The notes under the pieces: model-generated
Told to the model about the DNA's origin: nothing
The model's database searches: none
Seen by the model: only the letters and a program-made list of their open reading frames with translations
From: Deinococcus sonorensis KR-87
GTDB taxonomy: Bacteria > Deinococcota > Deinococci > Deinococcales > Deinococcaceae
Reading direction: 5' to 3'
Assembly: GCF_040256395.1 (NCBI RefSeq)
Contig: NZ_CP158299.1
Location: 959,501 to 1,023,500, forward strand
DNA length: 64,000 nucleotides
Translations under genes and position numbers: made by a program
Shown here: positions 1-10,466 of the stretch, in pieces
Numbering within the stretch: the first letter of the stretch is position 1
Layout: each line of letters opens with the position of its first letter

Positions 1-2
1 CC

Positions 3-200
3 ACCCTGGCCTGCTACCTGATCCTGGAGTTCGGGGAGATCGGGTACAGCCTGCAGTTCGTCCGGCTCCCATACAACCGTCAGGCCGAGATCGCGGCGGC
101 CGAGGCCAGCGGGATGCCCTTCACCCGCGAGTACATCACCGAGCTGCTGACCGGGGCCTACCAGCGCCGGCGCCTGCGCACCGGCACCGAGACCGGCTGA
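3..200 (+). CDS. Hypothetical protein, C-terminal part (5' end outside window)
   Basis: An open frame enters from the left edge and ends at TGA 198-200, giving the last 65 residues of a protein. The visible part is mixed hydrophobic and charged, with a Tyr-rich stretch (GYSLQFVRLPY) and an Arg-rich tail. I do not recognise the family, and no domain can be assigned from this fragment. Confidence 0.5.
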   Translation, partial: TLACYLILEFGEIGYSLQFVRLPYNRQAEIAAAEASGMPFTREYITELLTGAYQRRRLRTGTETG

Positions 201-225
201 GCGGGCCTGGCCCGGCTGCATACAA

Positions 226-254
226 TTGACTGCTGACGCATACCGCGCTATAGT
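226..254 (+). promoter_or_regulatory. Sigma-70-type promoter
   Basis: A -35 TTGACT (226-231), a 17-base spacer and a -10 TATAGT (249-254) form a near-consensus promoter. Transcription would start near 261, only a few bases before a terminator-like hairpin and opposite the 3' end of the minus-strand trmK. No coding sequence follows on this strand. Confidence 0.55.
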
Positions 255-264
255 TGTTCCATCA

Positions 265-287
265 CCGCCTGAGAGGGCGGATTTTTT
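265..287 (+). terminator. Intrinsic terminator-like hairpin
   Basis: CCGCC (265-269), a short GA-rich loop and GGCGG (276-280) are followed by A and six T residues. The stem is only five pairs, but the T tract is perfect. It could end transcription of the gene at the left edge or of the promoter just upstream. Confidence 0.5.
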
Positions 288-960
288 ATGCCTGCGAAGG
301 GTGGGCCAGCCAGGCCAGCGCTGCCTCGACGTCCGCGAGGTCCTGCAGCACCTGGGCGCGGCCATGCGCAGCCAGCCGGGCCAGACGCTGCTGCTGGGCC
401 TGCAACTCCTCCAGCAGCAGCGGATGCTGCTCGCGCAGCAGGTGTGGTCCGAACCGCAGCGCCGCGTTCGGCGGCAGCCCCAGATAGGCGGGGTCCGGAC
501 CGGCATGCGGCTCCAGCCGCAGCACCGGATAGCGCCAGAACCCGGCCACCAGCCGCTCGGCCACCAGCCAGTAGCCGTGGGCAGCGGCCCAGCGCCGCAG
601 CAGGCCCGGGTCGTCGTTCGGCTGCAGCACCAGCGCGCCGGGCGGCTGGGGCGCGCGCTCCAGGATGCGGACCATGGTGCGGGCGCCCAGGCCGGTCAGG
701 CTGACCGAACCCAGCTCATGCGGCTGCAGCGGCCCGAAGCCGTCGCCCAGCCGCAGCTCACAGCGCTCCAACAGCCCGGCCGAGCCGAGGCCCTGGCGCG
801 CCGTCTCCAGCGGCCCCGGCGTCTTCTCGACCACGATACAGCGCTGCACCCGCCCGGAGCGCAGCAGCAGCACCGGCAACCCGGCGTGATCGCTGCCGAT
901 GTCCACGTGCAGCTCGCTGCGGATCAGCTCAGCGGCGGCGTGCAGCCGGGCATCGGTCAT
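286..960 (-). CDS. trmK: tRNA (adenine-N1)-methyltransferase, TrmK family
   Basis: A 224-residue SAM-dependent methyltransferase of the TrmK (COG2384) family, which methylates N1 of A22 in tRNA. The SAM-binding motif I, DIGSDHAGLP, is at residues 20-29, followed by a GLGARTM segment matching the family's GMGG loop and by LQPNDD, the family's catalytic-type QPN motif. The ATG start overlaps the TGA of the upstream YqhA gene (ATGA), so the two are probably translationally coupled. The family assignment is firm; the exact tRNA target is inferred from the family. Confidence 0.8.
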   Translation of the reverse strand: MTDARLHAAAELIRSELHVDIGSDHAGLPVLLLRSGRVQRCIVVEKTPGPLETARQGLGSAGLLERCELRLGDGFGPLQPHELGSVSLTGLGARTMVRILERAPQPPGALVLQPNDDPGLLRRWAAAHGYWLVAERLVAGFWRYPVLRLEPHAGPDPAYLGLPPNAALRFGPHLLREQHPLLLEELQAQQQRLARLAAHGRAQVLQDLADVEAALAWLAHPSQA

Positions 961-1511
961 GGGTGAGGGCCCCCCGGCCCCCCGGCCTCGTGGCCCTCAC
1001 CACCGGAGCGCTGAAGCACCACCGAGTACACCGCGATGGCCAGGATCACCGCCGCCAGGCTCAGGCCCAGCGGCAGCACCGACGCGGTGCCGTCCCACTT
1101 CAGCGCCACCTTGAAGAACTCCACGCTCAGCGCCACCACCACGATGCCCAGCAGCTTCTGCTTCAGGTCGTCGAAGGTGCGGATGTGCAGCCAGGGCGGC
1201 AGGTTGTCGAGCTGCTGCACGAACAGCGCCTGCAGGCCTACGCTGATGATCAGCAGGGCCGTGGCGACCAGCAGCACATCGGTCTGTTCCACCGCCGAGA
1301 GCAGCAGCGTCTTGCTGGTGGCTTCGCCCCCGATGTCCGGGAGCGCCTCCCACAGCACCCGGAAGGTCCGCGCCGCGCCGAACACGAACAGGGCCAGCGA
1401 GAAGACCAGGCTCGACAGGACGCCGAACTCCGCGATCAGCAGGGTCAGGCTGAAGCCGCGCCGTTTCAGCCACGATCGGCGGTCGGGCGGGTCACGCGGA
1501 GGAATGGCCAT
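957..1511 (-). CDS. YqhA / UPF0114 family membrane protein
   Basis: A 184-residue integral membrane protein of the UPF0114 (YqhA) family, function unknown. Three or four hydrophobic segments are visible (around FSLTLLIAEFGVLSSLVFSL, VLLVATALLIISVGLQ and the C-terminal LAAVILAIAVYSVVL), with the family-like amphipathic stretch FDDLKQKLLGIVVVALSVEFF between them. I chose the ATG at 1511 because TATGCT lies seven bases upstream; a second ATG at 1523 sits inside that -10 element. It forms a two-gene operon with trmK. Confidence 0.75.
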   Translation of the reverse strand: MAIPPRDPPDRRSWLKRRGFSLTLLIAEFGVLSSLVFSLALFVFGAARTFRVLWEALPDIGGEATSKTLLLSAVEQTDVLLVATALLIISVGLQALFVQQLDNLPPWLHIRTFDDLKQKLLGIVVVALSVEFFKVALKWDGTASVLPLGLSLAAVILAIAVYSVVLQRSGGEGHEAGGPGGPHP

Positions 1512-1518
1512 GCCCTCC

Positions 1519-1524
1519 AGCATA
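1519..1524 (-). promoter_or_regulatory. Leaderless -10 element for the YqhA gene
   Basis: TATGCT on the minus strand, seven bases before the ATG at 1511. Confidence 0.5.
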
Positions 1525-1532
1525 GGCGAGCG

Positions 1533-2090
1533 TCACAGTGGCTCCACCGGGTCGTGGAGCCGGATCCGGCCGCCCTGCAGCACCCGCGCGGTCAGGCCGC
1601 CGTGGCCGCGCACCGCGTTGTAGCCGCCCGGCCCCAGGTTCTCCTCCATGCGCGAGCAGGGGTGGCACTCGCCGGTGCCCTCCAGCACCACCTCCCCGAT
1701 CCGGAAGCGCCGGTCCTTGAGCGCCAGCAGCGGAATGCCCGCCACCACGATGTTGCGCCGCAGCAGCTCCGGCGTCACGGCGTCCAGGCCACACAGCGCC
1801 GCGATTACCGGCAGGTGCTCCGCCTGGATCAGCGTGACCTGCCGCTTGCCCTGGCCGCCCGGCAGGGGAGGGGAGGCGGGCCAGCGGCCCGGCGGCTCGC
1901 CCGGCTGGCCGGTCAGGGCCTTCAGGCGCGGCGGCTCCTGCTTGCCGTGGTCGCCCACCACGCCCAGCCCCGCCCGGAGTTCCGCCTCATCCAGCGCCAG
2001 CATGGGGCCGCGCCGCACGGTCCGGAGGCCCAGCCAGTCCACCCGGCCCGCCCTCGGCAGATGGGCGCGCAGTTCCTGCATGGTCAACAT
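1533..2090 (-). CDS. MOSC domain-containing protein
   Basis: A 185-residue protein with the MOSC (molybdenum cofactor sulfurase C-terminal) fold: the central stretch RQVTLIQAEHLPVIAAL, then LRRNIVVAGIPLLALKDRRF, and the conserved Cys in ECHPCSRMEENLGPGGYNAVRGHGG near the C terminus. MOSC proteins carry sulfur on that cysteine for metal-sulfur cluster chemistry or molybdoenzyme cofactor work; the specific partner is unknown. Start: a TACGCT -10 element lies six bases before the ATG at 2090, so a leaderless start fits. An ATG at 2081 with GGAGGG nine bases upstream is the alternative. Confidence 0.75.
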   Translation of the reverse strand: MLTMQELRAHLPRAGRVDWLGLRTVRRGPMLALDEAELRAGLGVVGDHGKQEPPRLKALTGQPGEPPGRWPASPPLPGGQGKRQVTLIQAEHLPVIAALCGLDAVTPELLRRNIVVAGIPLLALKDRRFRIGEVVLEGTGECHPCSRMEENLGPGGYNAVRGHGGLTARVLQGGRIRLHDPVEPL

Positions 2091-2096
2091 CCCTCC

Positions 2097-2102
2097 AGCG
2101 TA
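2097..2102 (-). promoter_or_regulatory. -10 element for the MOSC gene
   Basis: TACGCT on the minus strand, six bases before the ATG at 2090; divergent from the tyrS promoter about 45 bases away. Confidence 0.45.
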
Positions 2103-2141
2103 GCGAACTCCGGAGCGCCGCGCGCCCGCCCCGGCGCTTCC

Positions 2142-2150
2142 TGCTACACT
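2142..2150 (+). promoter_or_regulatory. tyrS promoter (extended -10)
   Basis: TGC directly before TACACT forms an extended -10 element. No clear -35 is present. The predicted start near 2157 gives tyrS an untranslated leader of about 140 bases, unusually long for this window. Confidence 0.5.
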
Positions 2151-2170
2151 GCCGGACATGAGGCGTCTGA

Positions 2171-3520
<1,350 letters not shown>

Positions 3521-3548
3521 GCGGCGCAGAACAGGTAGGCTGGAGGCC

Positions 3549-4898
3549 ATGCGCGCCATCCAGCAGCTGCTCACCGTGTTCGTGCCGCTCTTCGCTTTCG
3601 CCCTGGCCTTCAACCCTGCCGGGTCGGTGCAGGGCAACCTCTATCCAATCCGGATGTACCTGCTGATCGCGCTGCTGGCGGTCGTGGGCCTGTGGCTGCT
3701 GATTCAGCGCGGCGTGGCCCCGGCCCGGCGCTGGCCGCTGGCGGGGATGCTGGCCGCGCTGTATGTGGTGTGGCTGGTGCTGGCGTCGGTGTGGTCGGTG
3801 GATCCGGCCACCGCCTTCCTGGGCGCTTCCTCGATCCGCTTCGGCAGCGTGATGCAGCTGCTCAGCCTGCTGGTGGGCGTGGTGTACGCCGCGTATGCCC
3901 AGCCGCGCTGGACCGCACGGGCGCTGAGCGTCACCACCGCCGTGATGCTGCTGTTCACGGTGCTGGAGACGCTGGGATTGCGCCCACTGGAAGCCTGGAT
4001 CCGCTCGTCCACCCCGATCTATCCGGCCGGCACGGTGGGGTTCCGGCAGTACCTGGGCGGCTGGTACGCGATCATGGCGCTGGCCCCGGTGTACTTCTAC
4101 CGGCGCGAGCGGCGCGACGCGTGGTTCTGGGTGTGGCTGGTGGCCGGGCTGGTGGGTCTGGGCCTGTGCACCACCACCGCCGCCACGCTGGGGGTGGGCG
4201 TGTGCCTGCTGCTGTGGCTGGGCGCAGGGGCCGCGCAGCGCCAGTGGCGCACGCCGCTGGCTGCCCTGCTGGTGTATGCCGTGAGCATCCTGGCCCTGCC
4301 GGCCCTGACCACCAGCACCGCCACCAGCCTGGGCCGGACGGCCCCCGCCTACAAGAGCTACGACTCCACCGGCAGCTTCCGGCCCCGGCTGTACCTGTGG
4401 AAGGGGGCCTGGAGCGCTTTTCTGGAGCGGCCCATCACCGGCTGGGGCGACGAGACGCTGGCCGGGCAGGTCTTCACCCACCTCTCGCCCGACGACGCCC
4501 GCAGCCTGTTCCGGGCCGAACTCGGCATTCCAGCGCAGAACCAGATCACCTACACCGGCAACAGCTACACCGTCACCGACGCCGCCACCGGCCAGACGCG
4601 CAGCGGCGCGCTGCTGTACCCGCGCGCCCATGACGTGGTCTTCGACATGCTGTACTCGCACGGGCTGGTGGGCTTCCTGCTGCTGTTGGGCCTGATCTGG
4701 ACCGCGCTGCGGCGGGTGGCCCGCGAGGGCCGCGCCTCGCTGCTCAGCTTCCTGGTCTCGGCGCTGCCGTACCCGATCTACCTGCTGGCGTGGTTCTTCG
4801 TGCCGACCGTCACGCCGATGTTCCTGATCGTGGTGGGCGCCATGCTGGCCGACGCCGGCCGCCGCACCGAGCCAGCCCGCCCCGCCCCCGCAGCCTGA
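3549..4898 (+). CDS. O-antigen ligase family membrane protein
   Basis: A 449-residue polytopic membrane protein with about ten hydrophobic segments and one large external loop (roughly residues 250-370). That loop ends in PRAHDVVFDMLYSHGLVG, the His-containing signature of the O-antigen ligase/Wzy polymerase superfamily. Such enzymes transfer or polymerise undecaprenyl-linked glycans; Deinococcus lacks classical LPS, so the substrate is probably an S-layer or envelope glycan or a secreted polysaccharide. No other glycan genes are adjacent. TAGGCT lies seven bases before the ATG, so the mRNA may be leaderless. Confidence 0.75.
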   Translation: MRAIQQLLTVFVPLFAFALAFNPAGSVQGNLYPIRMYLLIALLAVVGLWLLIQRGVAPARRWPLAGMLAALYVVWLVLASVWSVDPATAFLGASSIRFGSVMQLLSLLVGVVYAAYAQPRWTARALSVTTAVMLLFTVLETLGLRPLEAWIRSSTPIYPAGTVGFRQYLGGWYAIMALAPVYFYRRERRDAWFWVWLVAGLVGLGLCTTTAATLGVGVCLLLWLGAGAAQRQWRTPLAALLVYAVSILALPALTTSTATSLGRTAPAYKSYDSTGSFRPRLYLWKGAWSAFLERPITGWGDETLAGQVFTHLSPDDARSLFRAELGIPAQNQITYTGNSYTVTDAATGQTRSGALLYPRAHDVVFDMLYSHGLVGFLLLLGLIWTALRRVAREGRASLLSFLVSALPYPIYLLAWFFVPTVTPMFLIVVGAMLADAGRRTEPARPAPAA

Positions 4899-4907
4899 TC
4901 CTTCTCC

Positions 4908-5585
4908 TCAGTTCTCCAGCACGAACGGGAACAGCAGGGTGGACACGATCACCATCGAGGCGTCGAAGAGGGCCAGGAAGCTGAGCCAGCTGCCCACCTG
5001 CGCCGACCAGCCACCCGACAGCAGCAGGCTGGTGGCCTGCACCGTGCTGAGCACCACCGGAATCAGCACCGGAAAGGCCAGCGCCGGCAGCAGCGCCTCG
5101 CGGGCGCGCAGGTTGACCGTGATGGCGGCATAGAAGGTGCTGGAGGCGCCCAGGCCCAGCACGCCCAGCAGGGTGGTCAGGATCAGCGGCCCCCACGGCA
5201 CGCCCACCCCCGCCCCGATGGCCCCGAAGAACAGCAGGCCCAGCGGCAGCACCAGCACCGAGAGCAGCAGCAGCTGGGACGCGGTGCCGAGCAGCTTGCC
5301 CAGGTACAGCCCGCCGTGCGGCCCCGGATAGAGCGTCAGCTGTTCCAGCGCGCCGGCTTCCTGCTCGGCGGCGAAGGCCCGGCCGGCCGCCACCGCCGAG
5401 GCCAGCGCCAGCGCGCTCCAGACCGCGCCCGCGGCCGCCGGGCGCAGCCGCTCGGCGTCCGGGCCCAGCGCCAGCCCCAGCACCATCAGTACCAGCCCGG
5501 CAAAGAAGGCGGTGGAGAGCAGGGTGTCGCGGGTGCGGCCGGCCAGCTGCCAGTCCTTGACCGCGATCAGCAATGCCGTCCTCAC
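4908..5585 (-). CDS. ccmB: Heme exporter protein CcmB
   Basis: A 225-residue, six-segment membrane subunit of the CcmAB transporter used in system I cytochrome c maturation. The N-terminal DWQLAGRTRDTLLSTAFFA and the loop AAEQEAGALEQLTLYPGPHGGLYLGKLL are typical CcmB sequence. The GTG start overlaps the ccmA stop by four bases (GTGA), showing tight coupling. CcmAB supplies energy to release holo-CcmE from CcmC; those partners are not in this window. Confidence 0.85.
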   Translation of the reverse strand: MRTALLIAVKDWQLAGRTRDTLLSTAFFAGLVLMVLGLALGPDAERLRPAAAGAVWSALALASAVAAGRAFAAEQEAGALEQLTLYPGPHGGLYLGKLLGTASQLLLLSVLVLPLGLLFFGAIGAGVGVPWGPLILTTLLGVLGLGASSTFYAAITVNLRAREALLPALAFPVLIPVVLSTVQATSLLLSGGWSAQVGSWLSFLALFDASMVIVSTLLFPFVLEN

Positions 5586-6238
5586 TGCACCACCCCGCCG
5601 TCCAGCAGCACAGCCCGCTCGGCCACCTGCAGGCTCAGCTCCGGCTCGTGGGCCGCGATGATCAGGGTGCAGCCGGCCTGCCGCGCCTCCTGCAGCACCT
5701 CCAGCGCCAGCTGCCGCCCGTCGGCGTCCAGGTTGGCGAACGGCTCGTCCACCAGCGTCAGCGGGCGCGCCAGCAGCAGCAGGCGGGCCAGCATCAGCCG
5801 CTTTTTCATGCCGGCCGACAGGAAGCGCACCCGCCGCCCGGCGGCCTGCTCCAGCCCGACCCGCGCCAGGGCCGCCGCCACGTCCCCCGGCTGGCCATGC
5901 ATCCGCAGTGCGAAGGTCAGGTTCTCGGCCGGGGTCAGGTCCGGGTAGAGGCCCAGCTCGTGGCCCAGCAGGTGCACGTGCTCGCGCACGCTGCGGCGGT
6001 CGCGCAGGTCGTAGCCGAACAGCCGCCCCTCCCCGCGCACCGGCGACAGGGCCGAGGCGAGCAGCCGCAGCAGGGTGGTCTTGCCGGCCCCGTTGCGGCC
6101 CAGCAGCGTGACCGCCTCGCCCACCGCCACGTCCAGGTCCAGGCCCCGCAGCACCGCGTCGCGGCCCAGCCGGACCCAGATGCCGCGCAGCTGCACCGCG
6201 TACGGCGCCCCGACCGGCGCGCTCAGACCTTCATCCAT
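5582..6238 (-). CDS. ccmA: Cytochrome c maturation ABC ATPase CcmA
   Basis: A 218-residue ABC ATPase: Walker A GRNGAGKT at residues 47-54, a signature-like LSAGMKKRL, Walker B LTLVDEPFANLD and the switch His in AAHEPELS. The position between ccdA and ccmB identifies it as CcmA. The ATG at 6238 lies inside the 3' end of ccdA (16-base overlap), continuing the operon ccdA-ccmA-ccmB. Confidence 0.85.
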   Translation of the reverse strand: MDEGLSAPVGAPYAVQLRGIWVRLGRDAVLRGLDLDVAVGEAVTLLGRNGAGKTTLLRLLASALSPVRGEGRLFGYDLRDRRSVREHVHLLGHELGLYPDLTPAENLTFALRMHGQPGDVAAALARVGLEQAAGRRVRFLSAGMKKRLMLARLLLLARPLTLVDEPFANLDADGRQLALEVLQEARQAGCTLIIAAHEPELSLQVAERAVLLDGGVVQ

Positions 6239-6897
6239 TGCGGCATGATGGCGTAGAACAGGCCCGCCAGCCGGGTGAACTCCCCGCTGAGCATCAGCAG
6301 GCCCACGATCACCAGCACCGCCCCGCCAATGCGCTCCACGATGCCGGCGTAACGGTTCAGCCGCCGCAGGCCCAGCCGCTCCCACAGCAGCGCGGCCAGC
6401 AGGAACGGCACCGCCAGCCCCAGGGTGTACACCGCCAGCAGGCCCACCCCGCTGGGCAGGCTGGCGCTGCTGGCGGCCAGGCCCAGGATGCTGCCCAGCA
6501 CCGGCCCCAGACAGGGGCTCCAGCCGAACGCGAAGGCGGCGCCCAGCGCCACCGGGCCGTAGCGGTCCGCCGCGCCCAGGCCACGGGTGTCGCGCATCAG
6601 GAACGGCAGCCGGATCACGCCCAGCATGGTCAGCCCGAAGAACATGATCAGGGCGCCGGCCACCCGGCCCAGCACGATCTTGTGCGGGGCCAGCAGCGAG
6701 CCCAGGCTGCTGGCGGTGGCCCCGAGAATGATGAACACCAGGCCGAAGCCCAGGATGAAGCCCAGCGCCCGGCCCAGCGGCGCGCGCGGCCCGCCGATCA
6801 CGCCCAGGTAGCTGGGCACCAGCGGCAGCACGCACGGCGAGAGAAACGAGATCAGCCCGGCCAGGAACGCCAGGGTCAGGCTGGGGGCAGAAATCAT
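6223..6897 (-). CDS. ccdA: Cytochrome c biogenesis protein CcdA
   Basis: A 224-residue, six-segment membrane thiol-disulfide transporter that carries reducing equivalents across the membrane for cytochrome c heme ligation. Two repeated Pro-Cys motifs, SPCVLPLVPSYLG near the N terminus and SPCLGPVLGSILG in the second half, are the pseudo-repeat signature of CcdA/DsbD. The chosen ATG at 6897 has TAGCAT seven bases upstream (leaderless); an ATG at 6948 would add 17 residues without membrane character. Confidence 0.88.
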   Translation of the reverse strand: MISAPSLTLAFLAGLISFLSPCVLPLVPSYLGVIGGPRAPLGRALGFILGFGLVFIILGATASSLGSLLAPHKIVLGRVAGALIMFFGLTMLGVIRLPFLMRDTRGLGAADRYGPVALGAAFAFGWSPCLGPVLGSILGLAASSASLPSGVGLLAVYTLGLAVPFLLAALLWERLGLRRLNRYAGIVERIGGAVLVIVGLLMLSGEFTRLAGLFYAIMPQWMKV

Positions 6898-6976
6898 AAG
6901 GCTTATGCTAGCCCGCCATAATGGGAGGGATGCCCCGGCTTCACCCAATCTGCACGGCGGTACGAGAGGCTGAGCC

Positions 6977-8050
6977 GTGGGTCAACGACTGAAACAGATG
7001 CTGCTGGGCGCCCTGGGCCTGCTGACGCTCGGCTGTGCCCCCCGCCAGCAGGCCGGACCGCAGCTGAGCGGCTACGTGGCGATGGGCGACAGCCTGACCG
7101 CCGGGATGCAATCGGGCGGGCTGGTGGCGCGCGACCAGCAGCAGGCCTATCCGGTGCTGCTGGGGCAGCGGGCGGGCCTGGACGTGCAGATGCCGCTGTT
7201 CCAGGCGCCCGGTTGCCCGCCCCCCATGCAGGTGGGCGACCGTGACCGGCGGCTGGCCCAGAGCTGCGTGCGGGTGGACCCGGCCCAGCCGACCCAGGTG
7301 GTGGCGGTGCCGGGAGCGCGGGTGCTGGACGTGCTGGAAACCACCGACCGTTTCGTGCGGGTGCCGGACCCGCTGCTCTACGACCAGCGGCAGTACCGGC
7401 TGATCCTGGGCGCCGGCACCACCCAGCTGCAGGCGGCACTCTCGCGGCACCCGCACTTCATCACGCTCTGGATCGGGAGCAATGACGTGCTGATGCCCAC
7501 CCTGCGCGGCCACCCGGAGCAGGCCACCCCACCCGCTGAGTTCCGCGCCGAGTACGCCCAGCTGCTCACCCAGTTGACCCGCAGCGGCGCGGAGGTGGTG
7601 GTGCTGACGGTGCCGGACGTGACGCGCGTGCCGGGCCTGATGCCGGTCACGCTGCTGCGGGCCGGGGGACTGGTGGACCAGAGCTGCGAGGGGCGCGGCA
7701 CCTACCTCAGCAGCGTGGCGCTGGCCGGGGTGAGCCGCGAGCGGCCGCTGCACTGCCCCGCCGAGGCCGAGCTGAGCGCCGAGAAGTACCGGCAGGCCCA
7801 GCAGACGGTGCAGGCGTACAACGCGGCCATCCGTGAGCTGGCCGCCCAGGCGGGCGCCAGCGTGTTCGACGTGAATCCGCTGCTGGACCAGCTGCCGGGC
7901 CGCCCGCTGATCCCCACGGCGCAGAGCCCGTTCGGGGTGAGCTTCAGCCTGGACGGCATTCACCCCTCGGTCCTGACGCACCGCCGGCTGGCCGCCGAAC
8001 TGGCCCGCTTCCTGAACCGCACCTACGGCTTTGGCCTCGACAGCTGGTAA
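6977..8050 (+). CDS. SGNH/GDSL-type esterase lipoprotein
   Basis: A 357-residue exported lipoprotein. The N terminus carries basic residues, a hydrophobic core and the lipobox LTLGC with the lipid-attachment Cys at residue 20. The SGNH hydrolase blocks follow: GDSL with nucleophile Ser39, an IGSND block III and the C-terminal DGIHPS with Asp326 and His329. Such enzymes hydrolyse acyl or acetyl esters of lipids or polysaccharides at the cell surface; the substrate is unknown. The GTG at 6977 is used because it yields a complete signal peptide. On the plus strand CATAAT (about 6918-6923) is the likely -10. Confidence 0.8.
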   Translation: MGQRLKQMLLGALGLLTLGCAPRQQAGPQLSGYVAMGDSLTAGMQSGGLVARDQQQAYPVLLGQRAGLDVQMPLFQAPGCPPPMQVGDRDRRLAQSCVRVDPAQPTQVVAVPGARVLDVLETTDRFVRVPDPLLYDQRQYRLILGAGTTQLQAALSRHPHFITLWIGSNDVLMPTLRGHPEQATPPAEFRAEYAQLLTQLTRSGAEVVVLTVPDVTRVPGLMPVTLLRAGGLVDQSCEGRGTYLSSVALAGVSRERPLHCPAEAELSAEKYRQAQQTVQAYNAAIRELAAQAGASVFDVNPLLDQLPGRPLIPTAQSPFGVSFSLDGIHPSVLTHRRLAAELARFLNRTYGFGLDSW

Positions 8051-8066
8051 GGGCCCACGGCTGGCC

Positions 8067-8582
8067 TCACCCCGGCAGCCAGCCGGTCCACTCCAGCACC
8101 TGCGACGCCAGCCGGTCCGGGGTCAGCCCATCGGTGGAGAGCCGCTGGACCCACGCGGGTGCGGCCGTCAGCTCGGCGGCCCGGCGTGCGCTGCGCCCCA
8201 GATGGAGGGCGAGTGACGCGCCGGTCTCGCGCCCCCGCAGCCGCTCCTCGGCGGTCTGATCGGTCGCGGTCAGTAGCAGGGCCCGCACCACCGGCCGGTC
8301 ACCCATCGCGCGGCTCAGTTCCGCGCTGTGCAGCACGCTGAGCGTGTTGGTGTAGATCAGCCGCCGGTACCCCAGCTGCCGGTAGTTGTGCCAGATCGCC
8401 TCCAGGTTGCGGGCCGCCAGGCCGTGCGCCCAGGGCGGCGGATAGGCCAGGTCCAGGGTGTCCCCCTCGATCAGCGCGTGCTGCACCGACGCCGCGCTCA
8501 GCCGCTCATGCAGCGTCAGGGCCAGCCGCGTCTTGCCCACCCCCGAACGGCCGCCGATCAGCAGCAGCTCACTGCGGGCCAC
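8067..8582 (-). CDS. P-loop nucleoside-kinase-like ATPase
   Basis: A 171-residue P-loop NTPase beginning with a Walker A GRSGVGKT at about residues 11-18 and containing EGDTLDLA and a basic lid-like LRGRETGASLALHLGRSARRA. This is the layout of small AAA_33/zeta-toxin-like or nucleoside kinases. The GTG start follows directly on the TGA of the dehydrogenase upstream, making it the last gene of the polyol operon. Its substrate cannot be told from sequence; a sugar-kinase role is suggested only by position. Confidence 0.6.
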   Translation of the reverse strand: MARSELLLIGGRSGVGKTRLALTLHERLSAASVQHALIEGDTLDLAYPPPWAHGLAARNLEAIWHNYRQLGYRRLIYTNTLSVLHSAELSRAMGDRPVVRALLLTATDQTAEERLRGRETGASLALHLGRSARRAAELTAAPAWVQRLSTDGLTPDRLASQVLEWTGWLPG

Positions 8583-9662
8583 TCAGCCGCCGGCCACGTC
8601 GATCATCACCTTCATGCTGCTTCTCTTCTCGCGGTCGGCGAACTCGAACGCCTCCGGGGTCTGGTCGAAGCGGTACCGGTGGGTCACCAGGGCGTCCAGG
8701 TTGACGGCGCCGCTGGCCACCAGCTCAATGGCCGCCGGGTAGCAGTTGGCGTAACGGAAGATGCCCCGGATGTCGGTCTCGCGGCTGGCGGCCGACACGA
8801 TGTCCAGGCTCACCTCCGGCGCGGGCGGCAGCCCCACCAGCACCGTGACCCCGCCGGGCCGCGGCGCCTCCAGGCTCATGCGGCAGGTGGGCACGCTGCC
8901 GGCCGTCTCGAAGGCCACGTCCACCCCGCCGTGCGACAGCGGCAGGCCGGAGCGCTGCGCGGTCAGTTCGCGGATCACGGCCACGGCGTCCTGTTCGCGG
9001 GCGTTGATGGTGTGGGTGGCGCCCAGCGAGCGAGCCAGGTCCAGCCGGAAGTCTTCCAGGTCCACCGCAATCAGGGTGGTGGCCCCGGCGGCCCTGGCCG
9101 CCTGCAGGGTGGTGCAACCGATCGGCCCGGCCCCGATCACGGCCACCGCGTCGCCCGGCCGCACCCCGCCACGCCGCACCGACCACACGCCCACCGCCAG
9201 CGGCTCCAGCAGCGCCGCCGCGTCGTCGCTGAGGTGATCCGGCACCCGGAAGGTGAAGTCCTCGGGCCACACCACGTACTCGGAGAGCGCGCCGTTGACC
9301 GGCGGGGTGGCCATGAACGTCATGTGGGGACACAGGTTGTAGTGGCCGCCCTTGCAGTACTGGCAGCGGCGGCACGGCACCCCCGGCTCCAGCGCCACCC
9401 GGTCGCCCACCTGCAGGCGCGTCACCCCCTCGCCCAGCGCCTCCACCACGCCGCTCACCTCGTGGCCCAGCACCAGCGGCGACTCCACCACGAAGCCCCC
9501 GATGCGGCCGTGGGTGTAGTAATGCACGTCGCTGCCGCACACCCCGATGCGGCCCACCCGCACCCGCACCTCCAGCGGCCCGGGCTGCGGCACCTCACGC
9601 GTCTCCCAGCGCAGGTCGCGGATGCCGTGCAGCACACTCGTTCTTGATTCCAGCTGCGTCAT
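8583..9662 (-). CDS. Zinc-dependent polyol dehydrogenase (sorbitol dehydrogenase-like MDR)
   Basis: A 359-residue medium-chain dehydrogenase oxidising a polyol with NAD. The catalytic zinc ligands appear as GVCGSD and LGHE, the structural zinc site as four cysteines in CRRCQYCKGGHYNLC, and the Rossmann motif as GAGPIG near residue 176. The HYYTHGRIGGF segment after the catalytic Cys is typical of sorbitol/L-iditol and xylitol dehydrogenases. AAGGA lies about eight bases before the ATG. It is part of the polyol operon; sorbitol to fructose is the most likely reaction, but xylitol is not excluded. Confidence 0.8.
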   Translation of the reverse strand: MTQLESRTSVLHGIRDLRWETREVPQPGPLEVRVRVGRIGVCGSDVHYYTHGRIGGFVVESPLVLGHEVSGVVEALGEGVTRLQVGDRVALEPGVPCRRCQYCKGGHYNLCPHMTFMATPPVNGALSEYVVWPEDFTFRVPDHLSDDAAALLEPLAVGVWSVRRGGVRPGDAVAVIGAGPIGCTTLQAARAAGATTLIAVDLEDFRLDLARSLGATHTINAREQDAVAVIRELTAQRSGLPLSHGGVDVAFETAGSVPTCRMSLEAPRPGGVTVLVGLPPAPEVSLDIVSAASRETDIRGIFRYANCYPAAIELVASGAVNLDALVTHRYRFDQTPEAFEFADREKRSSMKVMIDVAGG

Positions 9663-9681
9663 CTCCGGTCCTTTCGTCCAC

Positions 9682-10428
<747 letters not shown>

Positions 10429-10466
10429 GCAGGTCCTTTCGGAAGAGGGGAGAAGAGGGGGGCGGC

